Positions 25,375 through 33,397 of a stretch of DNA of 55,403 bases are shown piece by piece. The position numbers and the translations under genes are program-made. Within the stretch, counting starts at the first letter, position 1. Each line of letters begins with the position of its first letter. Below the pieces are notes generated by a model. It was not told where the DNA came from and did no database searches. It saw only the letters and a list, made by a program, of their open reading frames with translations. The stretch comes from an uncultured Kineothrix sp. (GTDB lineage Bacteria > Bacillota > Clostridia > Lachnospirales > Lachnospiraceae): positions 1 to 55,403 of the forward strand of contig CAJUSR010000024.1 in NCBI GenBank assembly GCA_910588855.1, given 5' to 3'.

Positions 25375-26610
25375 TTATTTGATAATTTCAGTTACACGAA
25401 TACCAAAACTTTCTTCAATTACTACAACTTCACCTTTTGCTACAAATTTGCCGTTCACCAGTACATCAATTGGCTCTCCTGCAATTTTATCAAGTTCTAT
25501 AATTGTACCGGGCGCAAACTCCAAAATCTCTGAAATTGATTTGCTTGTTCTCCCCAGTTCAACTGTCACCTCTAACGGTACATCCATAATGAGCCCAATA
25601 TTCTCATTACTTAGTATCCCACTGTAATCTGCTGAAAAGTTCTGGAACTGTGCAGGCTGAATATTCATGCTCTGCATATTCATCTGCGGCATTCCCATCT
25701 GGGGCATCGCCATCTGCGGCATCCCCATCTGGGGCATTCCCATTTGAGGCATCCCCATCTGCGACATATCCATTTGAGGAGGAGCCTGCTGCATCATCGG
25801 CTGCTCTGCTGGCATAGGCGCTGGAGCTGGGGCCGGTGCCGGCGTTGGTGCCGGTTCCGGAATAGCTGTAGGCTCTTGAGCTGCATCGCCAATCCCTAAC
25901 TGGTTATTCATGAAAGCATCATACAGACCCTTTGCAAAATCAATAGGGTAAATCTGCATAATCGTACTGTCTACCAAATCCCCAATCTGCATCCGAAAAG
26001 ATATCTTTACAAAAGTACCCTTTAAAAATGAAGCGATATCCTCACCTGATTCAAAATCATTTAAGTCAATCAAGCTTGCATCCGGGGGGCTAATATCAAT
26101 CATCTTCCCTAACATCGTGGAAAGGGAGGTTGCCGCCGAACCCATCATCTGGTTCATAGCTTCGGAAATTGCGCTAAGATGCAACTCCCCTAACTCTCCG
26201 TCGGTATTTGTACCATCACCGCCCATCATAAGGTCAGTGATAATCTTTACATCATGTTCTTTCAACACAAGTATGTTGGAACCTTCCAAACCTGCAGTAT
26301 ACTTAATTTGGATAAATACGCAGGGCCTTTCATAAGCATCCAACACACCTGCCCAATTTGTCAAGTCAACAGTCGGGGTGGTAATATTAACCTTTCGGTT
26401 AACAAGGGAAAACAATGTGGTAGCCGAAGAACCCATACTGATATTGGCCACCTCGCCAATTGCATCCTTTTCCACATCGGAAAGCAAATTCTCATCAATT
26501 TCCCCGGATTCGCCATCCGCAGCCGATTCCATATCCTCATCGCCATCGTCGGACAAATCCATCCCGTTCAATAATGCATTTATTTCATCTTGCGATAACA
26601 TTCCGTCCAT
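25375..26610 (-). CDS. fliY: Flagellar switch and CheY-P phosphatase FliY (FliN-type)
   Basis: 411 residues. An N-terminal EIDR-like CheY-binding motif (LSQDEINALL) leads into a CheC-like domain with two intact phosphatase motifs (EVANISMG and EAMNQMMG, each with proline 23 residues after the Asn). A Pro/Ala/Met/Gln-rich linker at about 245-320 includes six tandem QMGMP-like pentapeptides, and a C-terminal SpoA/FliN domain (DVPLEVTVELGRTSKSISEIL) follows. It is both a C-ring component and a phosphatase acting at the motor. The start lies one base after fliM. Confidence 0.96.
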   Translation of the reverse strand: MDGMLSQDEINALLNGMDLSDDGDEDMESAADGESGEIDENLLSDVEKDAIGEVANISMGSSATTLFSLVNRKVNITTPTVDLTNWAGVLDAYERPCVFIQIKYTAGLEGSNILVLKEHDVKIITDLMMGGDGTNTDGELGELHLSAISEAMNQMMGSAATSLSTMLGKMIDISPPDASLIDLNDFESGEDIASFLKGTFVKISFRMQIGDLVDSTIMQIYPIDFAKGLYDAFMNNQLGIGDAAQEPTAIPEPAPTPAPAPAPAPMPAEQPMMQQAPPQMDMSQMGMPQMGMPQMGMPQMAMPQMGMPQMNMQSMNIQPAQFQNFSADYSGILSNENIGLIMDVPLEVTVELGRTSKSISEILEFAPGTIIELDKIAGEPIDVLVNGKFVAKGEVVVIEESFGIRVTEIIK

Positions 26611-26611
26611 A

Positions 26612-27592
26612 CTACTCCCCCTCTCTGATTACCGAGGTCACTCTTACAGCATACTTATCTTTGCTGGACCCCGGCAACGCGGTGAATTTCTTTAGATTTC
26701 CGACATAAATGTTCAGTTCACTGTCTACGCCCTTATCCAACCGGATGATATCACCCGGCTGCAAATTTATGAAGTCATTTACCGAAACACTGCTTTTCCC
26801 CAAAACAGCCTTAACAGGGATGCTAACCCTTCTAATAAGTGATTCGATGTATTCTCCATATGTCTCACTACTCTTCGCCTGCATCGTCGAATACCAGAAC
26901 TTCGTATTCAGTTTATCAATAATATCCTCCAAAGTAAAGAATGGAAGACATATATTCATCAGACCCTCAATATCACCTATCTTTACATTCAAAGTGACAA
27001 TTGCTATCATATCGCTGGGAGCAATCATTTGTGCAAACTGAGAATTGGTTTCAATCCTCTCCATCATGGGGGATATATCCAACACATTTTTCCACGGCTC
27101 CCGCATCATCTGCATACATATTATCATAAGTTTCTCTAAAATAGCCATCTCTATTTCAGAAAACTCCCTGTTTTTCTCCAAAGGATTGCCTTGCCCCCCT
27201 AACATCCTGTCTATCATTGAAAATCCAAGATTACAGGACATATCAATGAGAATATTGCCGGGCAAAGGGTTGAAATTAATAATCCCCAAAATAACCGGAT
27301 TAGATAACGCATTGGAAAATTCAGAAAAAGTAACCGTTTCCGAACTCGCCACGCTAATCTGTATATTTTTTCTCAAATAAACTGCCAAATTAGTAGAAAC
27401 AAGCCTGCCATAATGTTCATATATAATTTCAAGGGTACGCAGATGCTCCTTCGAGAATTTCGCAGGCCGTTTAAAGTCGTAATTCTTAACCTGCTTCTCT
27501 TCTTTTTTCTGCGTGTCATCCACTTCCAGCTCACCTGTGCTTAATGCCGCTAACAGGCTATCTATTTCGCTTTGTGACAGTACCTCACCCAC
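26612..27592 (-). CDS. fliM: Flagellar motor switch protein FliM
   Basis: 326 residues from a GTG: an N-terminal CheY-P docking motif (LSQSEIDSLLAAL), the CheC-like middle domain (about 45-230, without phosphatase residues) and a C-terminal SpoA domain. It forms the C-ring with FliG and FliY and passes the CheY-P signal to rotor direction. Ribosome site CAGGAGGTGA precedes the start. Confidence 0.97.
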   Translation of the reverse strand: MGEVLSQSEIDSLLAALSTGELEVDDTQKKEEKQVKNYDFKRPAKFSKEHLRTLEIIYEHYGRLVSTNLAVYLRKNIQISVASSETVTFSEFSNALSNPVILGIINFNPLPGNILIDMSCNLGFSMIDRMLGGQGNPLEKNREFSEIEMAILEKLMIICMQMMREPWKNVLDISPMMERIETNSQFAQMIAPSDMIAIVTLNVKIGDIEGLMNICLPFFTLEDIIDKLNTKFWYSTMQAKSSETYGEYIESLIRRVSIPVKAVLGKSSVSVNDFINLQPGDIIRLDKGVDSELNIYVGNLKKFTALPGSSKDKYAVRVTSVIREGE

Positions 27593-27627
27593 TCAAGTCA
27601 CCTCCTGCCTATTCGTTTAATAGGAGA

Positions 27628-28146
27628 TTATTGGTATTTAATGTCACTAAAGGAAACACGGAAGATAAACTGCGAATCATACATTGCCTGGATACGCCTT
27701 AATATTTCCTCTTTTGCTTCTTCTTCACCATTTCCACCCTTCAAATCTTCCATTCGATAGCTACCGATTACCTCAAAAATAGCTTCTGTCAGCAAAGGTT
27801 TCTTTGCCTCCATACTCTCCGCTGTTCCAAAAGATTTGTATCCCTTATCCTTCGTATTCATGGAAAGGGCTACGCCAACCAGACACCAATGGGAACTTCC
27901 GTCTTCACTGGGCTGCAGCTCTATCGTTAAGTCGGTAATGTTATACACTTCCGTCTGCTCCATAGGAACCGTTACAACTTCCCCGTCTTCCCCACGGATT
28001 TCCAGCTTCAGCACCGAAGCAATATCGGTTACCAATTGCGTTGTTTTCTTTGCCGCTCCCATTACGCTAAACATCATAATGGATGTCAATACGATATTTA
28101 CAATCAGCAATGCAAGTATCAATATAGACAATATGTTTTTCTTCAT
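27628..28146 (-). CDS. fliL: Flagellar basal body-associated protein FliL
   Basis: 172 residues with one N-terminal membrane helix (about 5-27) and a periplasm-side stomatin-like domain (YNITDLTIELQPSEDG, then RRIQAMYDSQFIFRVSFSDI at the end). FliL rings the stator and raises motor torque. GGAGG precedes the ATG, and the gene follows motB closely. Confidence 0.9.
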   Translation of the reverse strand: MKKNILSILILALLIVNIVLTSIMMFSVMGAAKKTTQLVTDIASVLKLEIRGEDGEVVTVPMEQTEVYNITDLTIELQPSEDGSSHWCLVGVALSMNTKDKGYKSFGTAESMEAKKPLLTEAIFEVIGSYRMEDLKGGNGEEEAKEEILRRIQAMYDSQFIFRVSFSDIKYQ

Positions 28147-28167
28147 GTGAATTTTCCTCCCGCTCTT

Positions 28168-28995
28168 TTAATAGGAACTCATTGAGTTATAAATGCGAAT
28201 CTCTACCCTTCTATTCATCGCCCGGCCTTCCGGCGTAGAATTATCAGCTATCGGCATATACTCGCCTCTTCCCGCATGTTTTACCATCGATGGGTCCAGA
28301 TTCGTATTTGCAATTAGATAATTGAATACCGAAAGCGACCTTCCTCCGCTCAGTTCATCATTATTTGAATATTTGGTCCCGGACATCGGCACATTGTCCG
28401 TATGCCCCTCTATCTCAATCGTGCTTTCTGAATATCGTTCCAACATAACCCCTATCTTATCCAATACCGGCAAAGACTCTTCTTTTAAAACAGCGCTTCC
28501 CGAATCAAACAGCAACGACCCTTGTAATGTAAGCTGTACATACTGGGAAGTGATATCAATATCAATCACTCCGTCCAGGCTCTCTTCTTCAATTGCTTCC
28601 TCCACCTTCTCAGCCAATTCTTCGGACTCTTTTATCTTCGCCTCTTCAATCTTGGCTTCCGCTTCTTCAATCTGTCCTTCCGTCTGCGCCACATCCTCCG
28701 GTACGATATCCCCGTCCGATGCCTTTCCTGTGCTGTTCATAAACTCATCCAGCTCATTAAGCTGGCTTACCCCGGCGCTTACAAGAATGCCATCCCCGAT
28801 TGCCGATGCCCCTGCCGTAAATATACTGAAGCTTTGAGCAAAAGACGCCGCCACCTGTTCAAATTTCTGTGCATCTACCGTAGACATGGAAAACAGCAAA
28901 ACGAAGAAGCACAACAGAAGGTTCATCAAATCGGCAAAAGTATTCATCCAGGCTGCACCCGGCTTCGGCGGATCTTCTCGCTTTTTCCTAGCCAA
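28168..28995 (-). CDS. motB: Stator protein MotB
   Basis: 275 residues from a TTG at 28995, chosen because GGAGGTG lies seven bases upstream and homologues start MARKK; a GTG three codons upstream has no spacing. The membrane helix carries the proton- or ion-binding aspartate D22 (FADLMNLLL). A long Glu-rich linker precedes the OmpA-like peptidoglycan-binding domain (GHTDNVPM, then NRRVEI). The start lies inside the end of motA. Confidence 0.95.
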   Translation of the reverse strand: MARKKREDPPKPGAAWMNTFADLMNLLLCFFVLLFSMSTVDAQKFEQVAASFAQSFSIFTAGASAIGDGILVSAGVSQLNELDEFMNSTGKASDGDIVPEDVAQTEGQIEEAEAKIEEAKIKESEELAEKVEEAIEEESLDGVIDIDITSQYVQLTLQGSLLFDSGSAVLKEESLPVLDKIGVMLERYSESTIEIEGHTDNVPMSGTKYSNNDELSGGRSLSVFNYLIANTNLDPSMVKHAGRGEYMPIADNSTPEGRAMNRRVEIRIYNSMSSY

Positions 28996-29785
28996 CCTCT
29001 TCACCTCCGCCTTCTTCTTGCTGTGTTGCCCTATCCTTCGGCGACAAGAATGATTTCAATTTTTCTTCTATAACGCGGGGGTTTTCCCCTGCCTGAATGG
29101 AAAGAAGCCCTTCTATCATAATTTCCTTGACCATTACTTCTTCCCCGTTATTTTCCTTTAACTTACTTGCTACCGGCGCACATACCCAGTTTGCAAGCAA
29201 CGAACCATACAATGTAGTAATAAGGGCAACCGCCATATTCGGCCCGATAGCCGAAGGGTCATCCATCTTATTCAACATGTTAACAAGACCAACCAATGTA
29301 CCAATCATACCCCAGGCAGGGCCCATAGCGCCAAGCGTATCCCAAAATCCAATTTTCGCTTTATGCCTGCCTTCAATGCTGATTAGCTCCGTCTCCATAA
29401 TGGCACGGACTAATTCCGGATCCGTTCCGTCTACAATAAGCAGTATACCTTTTTTCAGGAAATCATCATCCAAATCTGCCGCCGCTTCTTCCAAGGAAAG
29501 AAGACCTTCCTTACGGGCAATATTGGATAACTCAATTATTTTCGTAATCATCTGCGGTGTATTTATCGTCGGCGTTTTAAAAATCAGTTTAATGCTCGCA
29601 AGCCCTTCTTTAAAGTTCTGCAGGGAATACGATGCCAAAACGCAGAACATAGACCCTCCAAGCGTGATAAATATAGATGGGGGATCTACGAAATCACCAA
29701 ATGCACCCAAGCCACCGCTGGAAATAATACCAAATATAAATACGACTCCACACAATACTAATCCTAAAACTGATGCTATATCCAC
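28988..29785 (-). CDS. motA: Stator protein MotA
   Basis: 265 residues with four membrane helices and the conserved cytoplasmic loop (EGLLSLEEAAADLDDDFLKKGI) and helix 3 signature (WDTLGAMGPAWGMIGTLVGLV). With MotB it forms the ion-driven stator. A Glu-rich tail follows the last helix. Encoding the stator inside the fla/che operon, between flbD and fliL, is usual for Clostridia and differs from Bacillus. Confidence 0.96.
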   Translation of the reverse strand: MDIASVLGLVLCGVVFIFGIISSGGLGAFGDFVDPPSIFITLGGSMFCVLASYSLQNFKEGLASIKLIFKTPTINTPQMITKIIELSNIARKEGLLSLEEAAADLDDDFLKKGILLIVDGTDPELVRAIMETELISIEGRHKAKIGFWDTLGAMGPAWGMIGTLVGLVNMLNKMDDPSAIGPNMAVALITTLYGSLLANWVCAPVASKLKENNGEEVMVKEIMIEGLLSIQAGENPRVIEEKLKSFLSPKDRATQQEEGGGEEVG

Positions 29786-29808
29786 GAATCTTCACCCACA
29801 TTTCTGCG

Positions 29809-29994
29809 TCAATCCGCAAAAATATCCTTTCTATACGATTTTACTAGATTTTTCACTTCTTGTCTACTTTCTTTTACAATTATTTTGCGTCCTGTCGTGA
29901 ATGAAATGACCGTGTCCGGAGTCTCCTCCACCAATTCCATCAAATCCGGGTTGATTAATACTTTGACCCCGTTTATCTTTGTTACCTCAATCAT
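29809..29994 (-). CDS. flbD: Flagellar protein FlbD family (small)
   Basis: 61 residues from the ATG at 29994, chosen for its AAGGGAG ribosome site; an upstream extension of 26 codons looks non-coding. The sequence MIEVTKINGVKVLINPDLMELVEETPDTVISFTTGRKI-type matches the SwrD/FlbD family, which in Bacillus raises swimming torque. It sits between flgE and motA, as ylzI/swrD does next to flgE in Bacillus. Confidence 0.88.
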   Translation of the reverse strand: MIEVTKINGVKVLINPDLMELVEETPDTVISFTTGRKIIVKESRQEVKNLVKSYRKDIFAD

Positions 29995-30134
29995 CTTATA
30001 CTCTCCCTTGTAATAAGTCTCCCTCAAGAATCCTGACCCATACAATCCATACAGCCTATGTATGCTTTTCAAAACAGAAGGGGAACCGTTTATTTTCAGT
30101 TCCCCATTCAGTTGTAGCTTTTTACATTATATTA

Positions 30135-31979
30135 CTAACGCTTCAAGTTTGTCAATTCCTCCAGCATCGTATCGGAAACTGTTATGATACGGCTGTTCGC
30201 CTGAAAACCTCTCTGGGTAGTAATCATTTCCGTAAATTCCTGAGACAAGTCTACGTTACTCATTTCAAGGACGCCAGACTGCATCTTTCCGCCGCTTGCG
30301 GTAACATCCACACCAGTTCCATTAAATTCGCCGGAGTTGTTGGATGCTTTATATAAGTTATCCCCTGCCTTCTCCAAACCGGAAGGGTTGGCAAAAACTG
30401 CCGTTGCAATCTGCCCAAGGCATCTGCTCATACCGTTATCATAAGCCGCCGTAATGACCCCCGATTGGTCAACCGAGATGGATATCATCTCACCTCTCGG
30501 ACGCCCTGCTTCCAGCCCTCCACTCGTACCCTTCGCCGCACTGACGGTACTGGAACCATTATTGTTTACATTAGAGCAAGTAGAGAAATCAAGGGTAATA
30601 TCTTTAAACCTCTGGCCGTCTGCTGCAGCCAACCCAAGGGTAATCAACCCCTGGCCGTTTCCGCCAATGCTGATAAATTTACCGTTACCCGGATTAAATT
30701 CCAGACTTGCAGCATTATTTACATTTTTCTTTGTTACGGTAATGCTTCCGTCATTATTCAACATAATTTCTTTCACTTGGTCGTCCGTAACACTCAAACC
30801 ATATAAATTAAGTAGATTTTCTGCGGTGAACGTACCGGTAGCTTCAGGAACAGCAATCGCCTGATCGAAGACAGGATTTGCTATTGAAACCATTCCACCC
30901 TTCCCATCAGGAATATCAATTTGGGTAACTGTAGTGGTTACTGTTACTCCGGTATTCGGCGTATAATATGACTTTTGCACATCAGGCTCTAAAATAGTCA
31001 AACCACCGTCTTTATCAAACTTAACCTTTGTAAAAGTGCCTGCAGTTGTGTTATCTATGCCATATACTTCGTTCAGTAAAGTAGTATTTATAGCCCCTTG
31101 AGCAATTTCCGTATCGAAAGCTACCTTTGCTGTTGTAACACCGGTTCCAGAAAACTCTACCTCACCGGTCATTGTAGCCGCACCGTTTTTAGGCGTATAT
31201 TGAATCGCAGTATCTACCTCCATCGTAGTTCCGAAACTCATTTTGCCTTTTACGTCATCTGGTAAAGATGCCCCTGTGGAATCTTTAATATCATCCAATA
31301 CAACATAATAACTTCCGTTGTTTTTTGTAGCATGGAAGCTGAACTTTGCCGTATACAGATACCCGGCATTGTCGTAAAATTCAAAGTTCATAATTCTGCC
31401 GGCTGCTGTCTTGACATTCTTATCGTGCCTATCAACAATCCCGGTTACCCGTCCTGCACTCGTTCCGTCCGGGTCATAGGTCTTTACCTGATCGTTCATA
31501 ATCTGAAGGGCAGTTACCGTATCCGGTTTCGGTTCCCCGGTTTCCGGATCCACCTGCCATCCCATAACAGTATAACCCGTACTCGTCATAGCCAAATTTC
31601 CGGCGCCATCTACATAGAAGGAACCATCCCTTGTGAAAAAGTTCTCGCTTCCGTTGCTGACAACAAAGAAATTATCCCCCGAAATCATAATATCAAACGG
31701 GTTGTTCGTCGTCTGCGCGGAACCTTGCTGTGCAATAGCTGTATTGATTGCCCCGGTAGTAACACCAAGACCAATCTGCCTTGCATTGATACCGCCGGTT
31801 CCGGTCTCCGCATTGGCTCCGGATGCCGACTGTGTTGTCTGGTACATCAAATCACGGAATGTCACTGACTGTGACTTGTACCCTGTTGTGTTGACGTTGG
31901 CGATATTATTACCAATAACGTCCATCTTTGTCTGGTGTGTCCTAAGACCTGCTACACCAGAGAAAAGTGATCTCATCAT
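30135..31979 (-). CDS. flgE: Flagellar hook protein FlgE
   Basis: 614 residues, long for a hook protein. The N-terminal FlgBCEFG motif (SLFSGVAGLRTHQTKMDVIGNNIANVNTTGYK) and the C-terminal helix (LEMSNVDLSQEFTEMITTQRGFQANSRIITVSDTMLEEL) form the D0 coiled coil; the central 250-470 region is an enlarged variable domain that would lie on the hook surface. The start follows AGGAGGT. Polymerises under the FlgD cap. Confidence 0.97.
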   Translation of the reverse strand: MMRSLFSGVAGLRTHQTKMDVIGNNIANVNTTGYKSQSVTFRDLMYQTTQSASGANAETGTGGINARQIGLGVTTGAINTAIAQQGSAQTTNNPFDIMISGDNFFVVSNGSENFFTRDGSFYVDGAGNLAMTSTGYTVMGWQVDPETGEPKPDTVTALQIMNDQVKTYDPDGTSAGRVTGIVDRHDKNVKTAAGRIMNFEFYDNAGYLYTAKFSFHATKNNGSYYVVLDDIKDSTGASLPDDVKGKMSFGTTMEVDTAIQYTPKNGAATMTGEVEFSGTGVTTAKVAFDTEIAQGAINTTLLNEVYGIDNTTAGTFTKVKFDKDGGLTILEPDVQKSYYTPNTGVTVTTTVTQIDIPDGKGGMVSIANPVFDQAIAVPEATGTFTAENLLNLYGLSVTDDQVKEIMLNNDGSITVTKKNVNNAASLEFNPGNGKFISIGGNGQGLITLGLAAADGQRFKDITLDFSTCSNVNNNGSSTVSAAKGTSGGLEAGRPRGEMISISVDQSGVITAAYDNGMSRCLGQIATAVFANPSGLEKAGDNLYKASNNSGEFNGTGVDVTASGGKMQSGVLEMSNVDLSQEFTEMITTQRGFQANSRIITVSDTMLEELTNLKR

Positions 31980-32008
31980 AATTCATGACCTCCTAAATCA
32001 TTGCCTAA

Positions 32009-32047
32009 GATGCCGCCTATCCGCCCCTTCCGTCATTCCGGGGCATC
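32009..32047. repeat. Stem-loop in the flgE leader gap
   Basis: GATGCC (32009-32014) pairs with GGCATC (32042-32047), enclosing a further GC-rich stem (GCCCC with GGGGC). It lies about 30 bases ahead of the flgE ribosome site and has no T-run. Confidence 0.5.
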
Positions 32048-32066
32048 AGCCTCCTATAAGGTCCGG

Positions 32067-32474
32067 CTAAATAATGACCGCGCCATCAATATTAGTAAAA
32101 ATACTTTCATCTGCTTCTGTCTGGTTCATGGCCGTTACCACCGTATGATTCGGTATATTAACGATAAAAGCCAGTTGATCCACAAGAACTAATGAATCAT
32201 TAATTCCTTTCGCACCTGCTTTCACGGTCCCTTCCTGCAAACGTTCCATCTGATTATCCGTCAATTCTATATTGCGTTCTGCCAGACGGTTTGCCGCATG
32301 TTTGGAAAACCTTACCCCCGCAGGCTTTTCCGCACTTTCCGCGGTTCTGTTCAAAACATCCTGAAAACTAAGGCTATTTCCCGCATCCGTGCCCTTTTGG
32401 CCCTGCTTTGACTGCGTAAAATATTTTGCCTGCAGTTGCTCTATGGAAAAGAACTGATTATTTTGAATCTTCAT
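32067..32474 (-). CDS. Flagellar operon protein of the TIGR02530 type
   Basis: 135 residues. The core (FSKHAANRLAERNIELTDNQMERLQEGTVKAGAKGINDSLVLVDQLAFIVNIPNHTVVTAMN) is characteristic of a small family found between flgD and flgE in Firmicutes. It is probably a hook-assembly accessory, but no biochemical role is known to me. An N-terminal disordered region precedes the core. It lies 40 bases after flgD. Confidence 0.85.
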   Translation of the reverse strand: MKIQNNQFFSIEQLQAKYFTQSKQGQKGTDAGNSLSFQDVLNRTAESAEKPAGVRFSKHAANRLAERNIELTDNQMERLQEGTVKAGAKGINDSLVLVDQLAFIVNIPNHTVVTAMNQTEADESIFTNIDGAVII

Positions 32475-32514
32475 AATCTCCTCCTCCTTGAGAATTCCTT
32501 CTCCATTCCATCCG

Positions 32515-33351
32515 TTATTCGCCGCTGCCTAACTCTTCCATGTACTTGGTATATTCTTCCAGTTTTTCCAAATCTTCTTTGGATACAAACTTCTTCTCGT
32601 AATCCGACATACCTGCATACATTTCATTTACCTTGTCGATTTTCTCTTTATCTTCCAGCGTCAAATCTTCCTTTGCCGGAAGTTCATCCACCGCTTCCAT
32701 AAAATCGCCGATTAAATCTTTTACCAGTTCATCCATCCTGGTTGCTGCTTTACCCAGCTTATCCACAAGAGCGCCTGCCACAAACGACCTTTCATATTTC
32801 GACATCCCTTTATAGATAGCCATCACTTCATCCACATATTCTTTGTCGTCCAACGTCAGGTTCTCATAGCTCGGAAGTTTAATAATAGCTGCTGCAAGTT
32901 CCTCTGCTTTATCATAAGCATCCAAATATTTCGTATCAGCTACCCCATATACATCATCCAGCGCATACAAATTACCTTCAATGGAAACATAGGCTTTGTT
33001 GTTCTCGTAAACCACATAATCCACCATACCCTGAATTGTAGTCGTTTTTCCGGTGCTGTCCGTTGTGTTGACGCTGACCGTCTGCCCAACCAAAGTAGAG
33101 GCCCTGGATAATTCCAATGTGGCGCTCATGTTCTGCATCTGTTCCAATGCCGAGAACTGCGCATATTGTGAAACAAATTCCGTATTGGAAGTAGGCTCCA
33201 AAGGATCCTGATATTTCATCTGGGCAACCAAAAGATTCAAAAACGCTTCTTTGTCCATAGTAGAACCGTTTTTCTTCACGCTGTCTGCTATTGATGCAGC
33301 TGAATTGCTTTCTATGATTTTTCCGTCTTTTACTTGTGCTATTGCTGCCAT
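32515..33351 (-). CDS. flgD: Hook cap protein FlgD with extra C-terminal helical repeats
   Basis: 278 residues. Residues 30-100 are the FlgD N-terminal domain (MDKEAFLNLLVAQMKYQDPLEP, then FSALEQMQNMS), followed by a short beta part (about 100-140). The remaining half is unusual: two copies, about 65 residues apart, of an LTLDDKE...Y.GMS.YE..FV helical repeat, a pattern common in Gram-positive surface proteins but not in FlgD. FlgD caps the growing hook. The family call is firm; the role of the extension is unknown. Confidence 0.93.
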   Translation of the reverse strand: MAAIAQVKDGKIIESNSAASIADSVKKNGSTMDKEAFLNLLVAQMKYQDPLEPTSNTEFVSQYAQFSALEQMQNMSATLELSRASTLVGQTVSVNTTDSTGKTTTIQGMVDYVVYENNKAYVSIEGNLYALDDVYGVADTKYLDAYDKAEELAAAIIKLPSYENLTLDDKEYVDEVMAIYKGMSKYERSFVAGALVDKLGKAATRMDELVKDLIGDFMEAVDELPAKEDLTLEDKEKIDKVNEMYAGMSDYEKKFVSKEDLEKLEEYTKYMEELGSGE

Positions 33352-33397
33352 TTTTTACTCCTTTCCATACGGTGTTGCCGTATCATTGTTTTCCGGT

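Noticed and set aside
25670..25765. Intergenic or mobile tandem repeat
   Set aside because: The 15-bp repeats are in frame inside fliY and encode its linker.
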